Source: an uncultured Leucothrix sp. (GTDB lineage: Bacteria > Pseudomonadota > Gammaproteobacteria > Thiotrichales > Thiotrichaceae). From it: DNA of 23,574 nucleotides. The stretch is taken from positions 1 to 23,574 of the forward strand of contig CALAJG010000171.1 of NCBI GenBank assembly GCA_937923375.1, read 5' to 3'. Numbering within the stretch: the first letter of the stretch is position 1; every line of letters starts with the position of its first letter. The translations under genes and the position numbers were made by a program. Below, one piece after another: positions 7,916 through 14,914 of this stretch. A model generated the notes under the pieces. The model saw only the letters and a program-made list of their open reading frames with translations. It did not search any database and was not told the origin of the DNA.

Positions 7916-9244
7916 TCAAATTGCTTGGAGTGTTTCTTGAAGCGCCACATCTAACGTCATAACTATTTCATTGATATGGTCATCATTAATAATAAAAGGC
8001 GGGGCTAATAGAACATGATCACCACTCTTACCATCGATCGTCCCTCCCATAGGATAACACACCATCCCAGCTTCAAAGGCCGCCTTCTTAAAGCGTTTAT
8101 TTAACCCCAGAGCCGCAGAAAATGCTGCTTTGCTCTCACGATCCTCGACAATCTCTAGTCCTATAAACAAGCCTCTTCCACGAATATCACCGATATGCGG
8201 GTGATCACCAAACTGCTCTACCAATCTGTTTCTAAGTTTATGGCCTTGAGTAGTCACCTGATCCAGCAGACCTCGGTCAACAATTGCATTAACAACTGCA
8301 TTGCCGGCTGCACACGCCACAGGATGGCCAACATAAGTGTGCCCATGCTGAAAGAAGCCTGACCCTTCTTCAATCGCCTTATAAATCTTGTCTGTGCAGA
8401 GCGTCGCCCCAATCGGTTGATAACCTGCTCCTAAGCCTTTAGCAATCGTCAGAATGTCTGGCTCAACGCCATCCTGTTCACAAGCAAAAAGGCTACCGGT
8501 ACGGCCCATGCCACACATAACTTCATCTAGAATCAGTAGCACACCGAACTGATCACAGATTTCGCGAATACGTTTGAAATACCCTTCAACTGCCGGCACA
8601 GCGCCCAACGTTGCGCCAACAACCGGCTCAGCAACAAAGGCCATCACCTTATCTTCACCTCGCCGCTTTATCTCAACTTCCAGCTCGTTTGCAACCCGCT
8701 GGCCGTAGTCAAAATCTGACTCACCCGCTTCTTTACCGCGGTAGGCGTAGCAAGGGGCAATGTGAGAAGTGTCGAGCATTAAAGGCGTAAAAGGTTCGCG
8801 CCGCCAAAGGTTTCCACCCACCGCCAGAGCTGCCAATGTGTTTCCATGGTAAGACTGTAAACGGCTAATTACATGCTGTCTTTGAGGCTGGCCGGTTTCA
8901 ACAAAGTATTGCCGTGCTAACTTGATCGCGGCTTCAACCGCTTCTGAGCCGCCTGACACGAAGTAAACACGATCCAATGATCCGGGTGCATGTTTTATCA
9001 GTAATTCCGCTAAGTCTTCAGCTGCTTGACTGGTAAAAAATCCAGTATGAGCGAATTCTATATTCGCTAATTGCGACTCTATCGCTTGGACAATTTCAAC
9101 ATCGCCATGTCCAAGGCATGAAACGGCTGCCCCGCCCGAGGCATCGATATATTGCTTGCCTGAACTGTCGACAATGTAGACGCCCTTGCCCGCTACGGCA
9201 ATTGGCGTGTTAGCTTTGCAGTGTCGCGGGAATACCTTGCTCAT
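7916..9244 (-). CDS. Class III (omega-type) PLP aminotransferase
   Basis: A 442-residue fold-type I, class III aminotransferase, cytosolic. SGGSEAVEAAIKLAR (97-111) binds the cofactor phosphate, SYHGNT (131-136) stacks on PLP, LILDEVMCGMGRTG (237-250) carries Asp240, and LTIAKGLGAGY (265-275) carries the Schiff-base Lys269. GHTYVGHPVACAAG follows. All catalytic residues are intact and length is usual. The ATG at 9244 has GAGG 7 nt upstream. Members act on omega-amino acids, diamines, diaminobutyrate or amino sugars; I cannot choose among these. aroC lies 103 nt upstream on the same strand, but a separate promoter candidate is present between them, so it is probably an independent unit. Confidence 0.9.
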   Translation of the reverse strand: MSKVFPRHCKANTPIAVAGKGVYIVDSSGKQYIDASGGAAVSCLGHGDVEIVQAIESQLANIEFAHTGFFTSQAAEDLAELLIKHAPGSLDRVYFVSGGSEAVEAAIKLARQYFVETGQPQRQHVISRLQSYHGNTLAALAVGGNLWRREPFTPLMLDTSHIAPCYAYRGKEAGESDFDYGQRVANELEVEIKRRGEDKVMAFVAEPVVGATLGAVPAVEGYFKRIREICDQFGVLLILDEVMCGMGRTGSLFACEQDGVEPDILTIAKGLGAGYQPIGATLCTDKIYKAIEEGSGFFQHGHTYVGHPVACAAGNAVVNAIVDRGLLDQVTTQGHKLRNRLVEQFGDHPHIGDIRGRGLFIGLEIVEDRESKAAFSAALGLNKRFKKAAFEAGMVCYPMGGTIDGKSGDHVLLAPPFIINDDHINEIVMTLDVALQETLQAI

Positions 9245-9292
9245 AATTTACCTCTGCCGAAAACAGATTTTAATCATAGATAAAAAGACAGG

Positions 9293-9320
9293 TATATAGT
9301 GCTCACATACGGAGTGTAAG
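9293..9320 (-). promoter_or_regulatory. Candidate promoter of the class III aminotransferase gene
   Basis: On the minus strand, -10 TATATA (9293-9298) and -35 CTTACA (9315-9320; 4/6) are separated by 16 nt, in the 103-nt gap after aroC. The predicted leader is about 40 nt. By eye only. Confidence 0.4.
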
Positions 9321-9347
9321 ACAATTAATTCTTGTGGAATTGCCTAA

Positions 9348-10445
9348 TTAAGCTTGCGCGGGTATGTCTGCCAAGTCAGTAATAACCTCAGCATTCTGCG
9401 CGCGATGCCTGAGCAGGTGATCCATTAACGTCAACGCTAGCATTGCTTCACATATTGGCGTCGCACGAATGCCAACACAAGGATCATGACGGCCTTTGGT
9501 AATGACTTCTTTTGGCTGGCCGTCTAATCCAACGGTTTGCCCGGGTAGACGCATACTTGAAGTCGGCTTAAACGCGGTATGTACCACAACGTCCTGACCC
9601 GAGGAAATCCCCCCTAAAACACCACCTGCATTGTTACTCAGGAAGCCATCGATAGTGATTTCATCACGATGCTCTGTGCCTTTTTGAGTCACGCTGTCAA
9701 AGCCTGCGCCTATTTCTACCCCTTTAGCCGCGTTGATACTCATCATCGCCAACGCCAAGTCAGCATCCAGGCGATCAAATACGGGTTCGCCCAGACCCAC
9801 TGGAACCCCCGTGGCTATGGCTGAAATTTTTGCGCCTATCGAGTTACCTTCTTTTCGCAGAGCGTCCATGTAGGCTTCCATCTCAGGCACCTTGTCCGCA
9901 TCGGGACAAAAGAACGGATTGCGCTCTATCTCATCCCAATCAAATTTTTCTGCTTTGATCGGACCGAGCTGGGAAAGATAGCCTCGCACGGTGACACCAC
10001 AACGCTCAAATAAATACTTCTTTGCGATACTTCCTGCCGCAACACGCACCGCGGTTTCTCTGGCCGATGAACGCCCGCCACCGCGATAGTCACGGAAACC
10101 GTACTTCTTGTAATAGGTGTAATCTGCATGACCTGGTCGAAAGCGATCCAGAATATTTGAATAGTCCTTGGATCGCTGATCCACATTGTGAATCAAAAGC
10201 GCAATGGGTGCGCCGGTAGTTTTTCCTTCAAACACACCGGATAATATTTGTACCGCATCGGGCTCACGCCGCTGCGTGGTATGGCGACTAGTCCCCGGGC
10301 GGCGGCGATCCAAGTCACCTTGAATATCTTCTTCTGATAGCTGCATCCCCGGAGGGCAACCATCGACAATACAACCGATTGCCAAACCATGACTTTCACC
10401 AAATGAAGTCACCGTAAACAATTTTCCAAATGTGTTTCCAGACAT
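9348..10445 (-). CDS. aroC: Chorismate synthase
   Basis: A 365-residue chorismate synthase, last step of the shikimate pathway: it converts 5-enolpyruvylshikimate-3-phosphate to chorismate using reduced FMN. The N-terminus has TSFGESHGLAIGCIVDGCPP (13-32). The central signature GHADYTYYKKYGFRDYRGGG is followed by RSSARETAVRVAAG, and the C-terminal half has NNAGGVLGGISSGQ and the RHDPC segment. Length matches the bacterial norm. The ATG at 10445 has only a weak Shine-Dalgarno. It follows rnd by 33 nt on the same strand and is probably transcribed with it. A housekeeping gene needed for aromatic amino acids, folate and quinones; nothing unusual is seen in it. Confidence 0.97.
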   Translation of the reverse strand: MSGNTFGKLFTVTSFGESHGLAIGCIVDGCPPGMQLSEEDIQGDLDRRRPGTSRHTTQRREPDAVQILSGVFEGKTTGAPIALLIHNVDQRSKDYSNILDRFRPGHADYTYYKKYGFRDYRGGGRSSARETAVRVAAGSIAKKYLFERCGVTVRGYLSQLGPIKAEKFDWDEIERNPFFCPDADKVPEMEAYMDALRKEGNSIGAKISAIATGVPVGLGEPVFDRLDADLALAMMSINAAKGVEIGAGFDSVTQKGTEHRDEITIDGFLSNNAGGVLGGISSGQDVVVHTAFKPTSSMRLPGQTVGLDGQPKEVITKGRHDPCVGIRATPICEAMLALTLMDHLLRHRAQNAEVITDLADIPAQA

Positions 10446-10478
10446 ACCTAACTCTACAATTATCTATAAATAGCCAGC

Positions 10479-11624
10479 TTACAAACGACTGATCAACTGT
10501 GCTTTACCACCTGCAACACCAAGCACTAGTTCACCTTTACGCACTTGCATCATGACATCATTCACTAAGCCGCCTCGCCAATCATCTGACAGGGTCTCTC
10601 TCTCGTCTTGCAGCATTGAGACCACTTGCTTCTTGCTCGCGATAGCAGATGCAGTAATCCCCTGCTTTTCAGCTTCCAAACGAATCACCAACATCAGCAT
10701 CTCTGCTAGCGCATCAGTCGACGGATTAGGCTTTTGCTGTCGCTTCATTACCGGCCAGTCTTCTTTAGGTGCCTTACGACCAGCCTCTATACCTGCCAAC
10801 CATACTGCCGCATAGCGTTTAGCCTGATCTGGACTGACGCCTCTAATTTCAGCTATCGCATTGGTATTAGCCGGCTGTATCCTCGCTAAATCCACCAGTA
10901 CTTCATCACCGATAATCCAGCGTCTTGGCCGATTTCGTTCAGCTGCTTCTTCTTCACGCCATGCCGCCAACTCTCTTAAGATAGATAATTGCTGAGGTTT
11001 AAGATGTTGCAGACCTTTAACTTTTTGCCAACGCGTCCGGGCATTCAGCTGATAGGTTGCAGGATCAGTTAAACGCTTGAAGTCCCGACTTGGCCAATCC
11101 AGACGATCACCCTTTTTAAGCTTTTCTGTAATGATGGGATAAAGCTGCTGCAAATAGCGAACATCATCAATCGCATATTCCAACTGTGCTTTGCTTAGCG
11201 GCCTCCTTGACCAATCCGTACGAGATTCTGCCTTAGCCAGACTCACACCTAAGACTTTCTCTACTAAGCCCGCATAACCGATCTGTTCGCCAATGCCGAG
11301 AATCGATGCGGCGGGCTGAGTATCAAATATTGGAGCCGGTACCTGGCCGCTGCCGTAGTACAAAATTTCCAGATCCTGCTGTGCCGCGTGGAAAACCTTG
11401 GTGACTTTAGTATCGTTAAATACTGCATAAAGCTCTGATAAATCGTCCAAAGCAATAGGGTCGATACAAGCAAGATGCTCATCGGCTGCAATCTGAATCA
11501 AACACAGCTGAGGGTAGTAAGTCTTCTCACGAATAAACTCTGTATCAATAACAATCCATTCACATAGCCGAATGTTATTAACGAATTCAGTCAGGGCTTC
11601 CTGACTGTCTATAAATTGATACAC
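10479..11624 (-). CDS. rnd: Ribonuclease D
   Basis: A 381-residue DEDDy-type 3'-5' exoribonuclease that trims tRNA 3' ends and other stable RNAs. Exo I is VIDTEF (Asp27, Glu29), Exo II is HAAQQDLEIL (Asp84), and Exo III is YAIDD (Tyr150, Asp154). The linker and HRDC domains follow (about 210-290, with AAWREEEAAERNRPRRWIIGDEVL split over that region), then a second helical HRDC-like part to the C-terminus. Length is close to E. coli Rnd (about 375). The start is a GTG at 11624 with GAGG 4 nt upstream; no in-frame ATG fits. aroC lies 33 nt downstream. The upstream 520 nt hold no long gene but many hairpins and a terminator. Confidence 0.95.
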   Translation of the reverse strand: MYQFIDSQEALTEFVNNIRLCEWIVIDTEFIREKTYYPQLCLIQIAADEHLACIDPIALDDLSELYAVFNDTKVTKVFHAAQQDLEILYYGSGQVPAPIFDTQPAASILGIGEQIGYAGLVEKVLGVSLAKAESRTDWSRRPLSKAQLEYAIDDVRYLQQLYPIITEKLKKGDRLDWPSRDFKRLTDPATYQLNARTRWQKVKGLQHLKPQQLSILRELAAWREEEAAERNRPRRWIIGDEVLVDLARIQPANTNAIAEIRGVSPDQAKRYAAVWLAGIEAGRKAPKEDWPVMKRQQKPNPSTDALAEMLMLVIRLEAEKQGITASAIASKKQVVSMLQDERETLSDDWRGGLVNDVMMQVRKGELVLGVAGGKAQLISRL

Positions 11625-11730
11625 AAGACCTCACTTAAGGTTGTTAATTGGCAGAGTCACCATTCAATGGATATTATCACATCAGCTCAATGCAGACTTG
11701 AAATACCCACTGCAGAATGGCGATATCCAT

Positions 11731-11761
11731 TAAAAAAGCCAAGCCGATTACCGGCTTGGCT
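11731..11761 (-). terminator. Strong minus-strand Rho-independent terminator
   Basis: AGCCAAGCCG (11737-11746) pairs perfectly over 10 bp with CGGCTTGGCT (11752-11761) around 5 nt. On the minus strand it is followed by six T (11731-11736 are T then A's on the plus strand). It is 386 nt after the M48 stop and 107 nt before the rnd start, so it closes a transcript coming from the right, not rnd itself. Confidence 0.85.
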
Positions 11762-11942
11762 CAAAGGTTACGTCAAAGGGGGTTCCTTGACATAAATGAG
11801 TTCTATGTAGAACTCTAGGGGGCTAACAACAAAGCTGATGCGCTGCACGTTTAAGTGCAGCTAAAATTACTTCAAAAATGAGGGAATACTGAAAAATTCA
11901 GTCGCCTGGGAGCAGGACTTTTGTCGACGCTTGGGGGAGCGT
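11731..11942 (-). ncRNA. Candidate structured RNA (unassigned)
   Basis: Reading the minus strand, successive inverted repeats occur at 11927-11942 (ACGCT/AGCGT), 11900-11919 (AGTCC..GGCGACT with a bulge), 11888-11902 (ACTGAA/TTCAGT, sharing three bases with the previous one, so the two are mutually exclusive), 11842-11861 (7-bp GCTGCAC/GTGCAGC), 11798-11815 (GAGTTC/GAACTC), 11772-11791 (GTCAA/TTGAC, extendable with a bulge), and the terminator. A weak promoter candidate (TTCAAA 11991-11996, TAACAT 11969-11974, 16-nt spacer) would start it near 11962. I compared it with what I remember of 6S, tmRNA, SRP and RNase P RNA and found no match. It may equally be a structured 3' UTR or an attenuator-type leader. 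Confidence 0.35.
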
Positions 11943-11949
11943 ATTTCAT
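11872..11949 (-). CDS. Possible 25-residue small protein or leader peptide
   Basis: An ATG at 11949 is preceded by AAGGAAG (11956-11962) at 6 nt, one of the better ribosome binding sites in the window, and the frame runs 25 codons to a TGA at 11872-11874. The peptide begins MKYAPPSVDK and continues with SPAPRR and an aromatic tail ending FPHF. It is too short for composition to prove coding, is not hydrophobic enough for a membrane peptide, and I recognise no family. It lies inside the hairpin-rich region, with two of the hairpins inside its codons, so its translation could affect folding of the RNA. It may be a chance ORF. Confidence 0.25.
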   Translation of the reverse strand: MKYAPPSVDKSPAPRRLNFSVFPHF

Positions 11950-12146
11950 TTTTATCTTCCTTTATGGAATGTTATTATTCAGACAAACGGTTTGAACCTT
12001 CTTGCTCATGCTTGCCAGTGATGTAACTATTTCACAGAAGTACCACTTCTTAAATCCAATTTCGATGAAGCGGGTAAAAAAACGATTAATGGCAGCTTTC
12101 TGCAAACCAAACGCTAGTTTCCTCAGGTAAGTATTAGAAAATATAG

Positions 12147-12977
12147 CTAACCCTCTGACAACCATACGGAAAACTTATCCGGCAAAGGCGTAATAGGCAT
12201 ACTTTGCCGCCATTTTTTTGCATCAATTAATTCTACCAGCTCCTTAATGCGTGTTTCACTAACAGGGTGAGTAGAAAAGAACTGAGGAGGCTCAAATGGG
12301 CTCGATTCACTGATTGCCTCCAGTACGCTATATAAATCTAAGGCCCCATTCACATGGCCATAAAGACTTTCAATTGCAGTTAAACCCGTTTCGTCAGAAC
12401 GAATTTCCATCTCACGACTGAATTGCATTTGCGTTAGCAGACCGGCACTTCCTAATATACCCGTATCCGTACTGCCCAGTAGCAACATCATGCCGGTGGA
12501 AATTGCTGCACTTTGACCGATTGAAATAATCGGGTCTCGGTGCCTAACGTGACCAATTTCATGCCCGATCAACATTGCCAGTGCATTTTCATTAGGAAGC
12601 TTTTCAAGTAGACCTTTGTAGAGAAAGATATTACCGCCAATGGTCGCAAAGGCATTCTCCACGTCATCCGCGACATAATGCACCGTTATTTTCATCTCAG
12701 ATGGTAACTGCATGGCGCTACTCACCTTATCAGCAAGCGTTTGCAGATAATCAAGTAATTCCGTTTTGGGAGCAGCAGCTTCAGCATAGTTATCTGCCAA
12801 GCGTTTTTCCTGAGAGTATGGAATCTTGCTTGCGAGGTAGCCTCCGCCGATCCCCAACAACCAGGCACTTACAATTAAGACTACTAGTAAGCCCATGATT
12901 AGTGTGAAGAATGTCTTCAGAGGGTGTGATTTACTAGTATTGATTCCTTCAGGAAGCAATGGATTCTCGTACTTCAT
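12147..12977 (-). CDS. Membrane-anchored M48 family metallopeptidase
   Basis: A 276-residue zinc protease with one N-terminal membrane segment (about 23-45, followed by a Gly-rich stretch) and the M48 catalytic domain. The zinc motif HEIGH is at 139-143, in LIGHEIGHVRHRDP. The third ligand is probably Glu191 in SREMEIRSDETG, and the pre-motif ATIGGNIFLYKGLL is typical of the family. Domain order resembles the HtpX/BepA/LoiP group but is minimal, with no TPR repeats and no lipobox. Its ATG overlaps the stop of the upstream gene as ATGA, implying translational coupling. It is the last gene of a five-gene minus-strand cluster. The domain is probably periplasmic, acting on envelope proteins; the substrate is unknown. 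Confidence 0.9.
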   Translation of the reverse strand: MKYENPLLPEGINTSKSHPLKTFFTLIMGLLVVLIVSAWLLGIGGGYLASKIPYSQEKRLADNYAEAAAPKTELLDYLQTLADKVSSAMQLPSEMKITVHYVADDVENAFATIGGNIFLYKGLLEKLPNENALAMLIGHEIGHVRHRDPIISIGQSAAISTGMMLLLGSTDTGILGSAGLLTQMQFSREMEIRSDETGLTAIESLYGHVNGALDLYSVLEAISESSPFEPPQFFSTHPVSETRIKELVELIDAKKWRQSMPITPLPDKFSVWLSEG

Positions 12978-13435
12978 GTCGCTGATCGTTTAGGAATCAT
13001 CGCGGTGCCATAGGCCAGCACCTCAACCGATCCTACGCCACTGCCGCTGCCTTTATATATTGAAGCCGTTTCATATTTAACATTCAACACAAGGTCGGCG
13101 TTAAGTCTCTGCGCCTCCTGTTTCATGCGCAGCAAGGCTTCCCGACGTGCGCGGTCTAATAATGTTTCGTAAGAACTTACACTACCGCCGAAAAAGTTAT
13201 GCAACGTTGCGAGAAATCGTTTGAAGTAGTCTACAGAGATTGTCACGTTACCAAGCACCAGCGTTTGCTCATAGGACTCGGAGCCGGCGGGTAATATCTT
13301 GCTGGCAACCGCGGGCAGTACATTTAATGCGGCTTCGCGTTTAATGATCGAGCGATAATGTTTTCGCTCTAGATAAGAACCAATAAAATAACCTAACACG
13401 AGCAATAATAAAAAGAGGAGGATCTGCAAGCTCAT
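12974..13435 (-). CDS. Membrane-anchored YbjQ-like (heavy-metal-binding domain) protein
   Basis: A 153-residue protein with an N-terminal hydrophobic segment (3-20, very Leu-rich) followed by a charged stretch and a YbjQ/UPF0145-type domain (about 50-150). The domain reads as in YbjQ: VTISVDYF, FFGGSVSSYETLLDRARREA, then NADLVLNVKYET and AYGTAMI at the end. It is clearly a paralogue of the next gene upstream, with the same LL(D/S)xxRxEAxxRxxxxA pattern, but carries a membrane anchor. GGAG lies 9 nt before its ATG. It overlaps the M48 gene by 4 nt. YbjQ proteins form pentameric rings in solved structures and have no settled function, despite the heavy-metal label. Confidence 0.85.
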   Translation of the reverse strand: MSLQILLFLLLLVLGYFIGSYLERKHYRSIIKREAALNVLPAVASKILPAGSESYEQTLVLGNVTISVDYFKRFLATLHNFFGGSVSSYETLLDRARREALLRMKQEAQRLNADLVLNVKYETASIYKGSGSGVGSVEVLAYGTAMIPKRSAT

Positions 13436-13441
13436 AGTAAA

Positions 13442-13756
13442 TTACTCCAGAATCACACCCGTTCCATAGACGTAAATCTCAGCAGCACCCTGGGCCACAC
13501 TTGAGGTTGAGAAACGCACATTTAAAATTGCGTTAGCCCCGACTGCCTCAGCCTGTTGTACTAAGCGTTCCATGGCCTCTTCACGGGACTCCGACAGCAG
13601 CTCTGTATAGCCAACTAATTCACCACCAAACAGGTTTTTGATACTGGCCATGATGTCCCTACCGACATGTTTAGCCCGAACAGAACTCCCCTGCACTAAA
13701 CCAAGATGCTTCACTACCCTTCGATCAGGGATAGTTTCAAGATTTGATATCAACAT
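13442..13756 (-). CDS. YbjQ family (UPF0145) protein
   Basis: A soluble 104-residue YbjQ-type protein, close to the usual length of about 105. Recognisable segments are GLVQGSSVRAKHVGRDIMA, NLFGGELVGYTELL, SREEAMERLVQQAEAVGANA and YVYGTGVIL at the C-terminus. The frame is open to an ATG at 13777, overlapping the stop of the upstream gene, but I choose the ATG at 13756: GGAG lies 6 nt before it, nothing resembling a Shine-Dalgarno precedes 13777, and the shorter form fits the family length. The next gene starts 6 nt after its stop. Function of the family is not settled; here it pairs with a membrane-anchored paralogue and a membrane protease. Confidence 0.85.
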   Translation of the reverse strand: MLISNLETIPDRRVVKHLGLVQGSSVRAKHVGRDIMASIKNLFGGELVGYTELLSESREEAMERLVQQAEAVGANAILNVRFSTSSVAQGAAEIYVYGTGVILE

Positions 13757-13776
13757 TTTATTCTCCAAACCAGCCA

Positions 13777-14859
13777 TTACCGTGGGCCAGTTTTATAACT
13801 TTTTTCGAGTGACGAGCGAGACTTCTTTAGCTCACCATGAAGCTCGGGGATTTTTTGTTTAAGTTTTTTATCCAAACGGCGTAGCTTATTGGTCCGTTTA
13901 TTAGTCCCCAGTATAACGGCCAAATATCGTCCTTGAATAGCATGCAGTAACTGATCCCGATAGTAGATGGACTTATTTTCAAGTTGCAACCAGTTAGTCA
14001 TGACTTTATCCAAGGTAGGCTTAAGATCAGGGTTTTCTATTGCGTAGTTACGAACTTCTCTACCACGTTGGCTAGCGATATTTATTTCATTACCCATTTC
14101 CTCAAACTGTTTAGCCAAATCTGGCGATGTCTCATCAAAATACGCTAGCAAGGTCGCAGTTGTTTCAGGGGTAAAAGCAGACTTGAAAACGGCGCCACTC
14201 GTGGCGAAATTAGCGTTCTTACCTCGCCTTATACGTGATAGATTTTTATCCTGAATAATCACATTATCGAGCATCTTATTATTAACTTTTAACTGGCTGT
14301 CCTGTAAGCGTGCCAATCGATCACTGATAATTTTCTCCCAATCGACCGCTTGCCGATTAAAAGCAGAGGCGACTACTTTTTTATCCTGAGTTCTGTGCTG
14401 TATCCAGGCATTGCGAACACTTCTATCGAGTTTTAGCTTTATTTGACTCAGTTCTTTACGTTCATTTAACCATTGACTGTAAACAAACTGTAGGCGATCG
14501 GCCTGCTGAGGGTGCTCACTGCGAAGTTTTAAAATTCGCTTTTGTAGATCATTTAATTGGGTGATTTGATGGGTCAACTTGTTTTGGGCTGTAATTAATG
14601 GCGGATACACTTGCTTCACAAAATCATGATGTGCCATCTTTACGGCACCTCCCTCATCACCACTGGTTATTGTATGCAATTGGTTATTTAGAAAGAAAAA
14701 AAGCATAGCAATGCCAAATAACAACCCAAAGGTCATGACAAATAAACGCTCGATTGGCATATCAGAATTTCTACGGATACGTCGCGCCATAAGAAACGTA
14801 AAAACCACAGCGGCTACGGTAATTATCCATAATAGACCGTACAATAAATCAACCCACAT
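13777..14859 (-). CDS. Hypothetical two-TM coiled-coil envelope protein
   Basis: A 360-residue protein of no family I recognise. Two hydrophobic segments (about 3-25 and 40-62) flank a short basic loop with RRIRRNS. The positive-inside rule puts the loop in the cytoplasm and the large C-terminal part in the periplasm. Residues about 85-215 are helical and charged with coiled-coil character (NKLTHQITQLNDLQKRILKL). A more ordered part follows (about 225-300, including PETTATLLAYFDETSPDLAK), then a very basic tail (TNKRTNKLRRLDKKLKQK). It lies 55 nt after the cyclic-nucleotide-fold gene and touches the YbjQ gene, so it belongs to the five-gene cluster. A scaffold or sensor for that cluster is a guess only. 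Confidence 0.8.
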   Translation of the reverse strand: MWVDLLYGLLWIITVAAVVFTFLMARRIRRNSDMPIERLFVMTFGLLFGIAMLFFFLNNQLHTITSGDEGGAVKMAHHDFVKQVYPPLITAQNKLTHQITQLNDLQKRILKLRSEHPQQADRLQFVYSQWLNERKELSQIKLKLDRSVRNAWIQHRTQDKKVVASAFNRQAVDWEKIISDRLARLQDSQLKVNNKMLDNVIIQDKNLSRIRRGKNANFATSGAVFKSAFTPETTATLLAYFDETSPDLAKQFEEMGNEINIASQRGREVRNYAIENPDLKPTLDKVMTNWLQLENKSIYYRDQLLHAIQGRYLAVILGTNKRTNKLRRLDKKLKQKIPELHGELKKSRSSLEKSYKTGPR

Positions 14860-14914
14860 TAAATAGGACCTGACACAGAAATTAAGGGATCTGACTGACG
14901 CTCAAACGGTTCGT

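Larger units (their letters stand above)
11625..12146. other. 522-nt gene-poor interval between rnd and the M48 peptidase gene
   Basis: No long coding region is credible here. The right part (about 11960-12146) shows little beyond a 6-bp inverted repeat, AGAAGT/ACTTCT (12036-12050). The left part is dense in hairpins on the minus strand and ends in a strong minus-strand terminator (11731-11761); it also holds a 25-codon ORF with a good ribosome binding site. Below the terminator (11625-11730) I see only the rnd leader. The interval could be a long 3' UTR of the cluster ending at 12147, an independent small RNA, or a leader of rnd. Confidence 0.7.

Noticed and set aside
10022..10219. A 65-codon plus-strand frame inside aroC (and similar frames inside rnd, chrA, dnaB and glmS)
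   Set aside because: Antisense or off-frame shadows of strongly supported genes with no family similarity or ribosome binding site.
11762..11960. Similarity of the structured region to 6S RNA (a CCUUGAACC-type hairpin followed by GUAAC)
   Set aside because: The long closing stem joining 5' and 3' ends is not found, and the genomic context differs from that of 6S RNA; only one local hairpin is reminiscent.
11962..12165. A 67-codon minus-strand frame overlapping the 3' end of the M48 gene
   Set aside because: No Shine-Dalgarno, composition unlike neighbours, crosses the end of a well-supported gene, and no recognisable domain.
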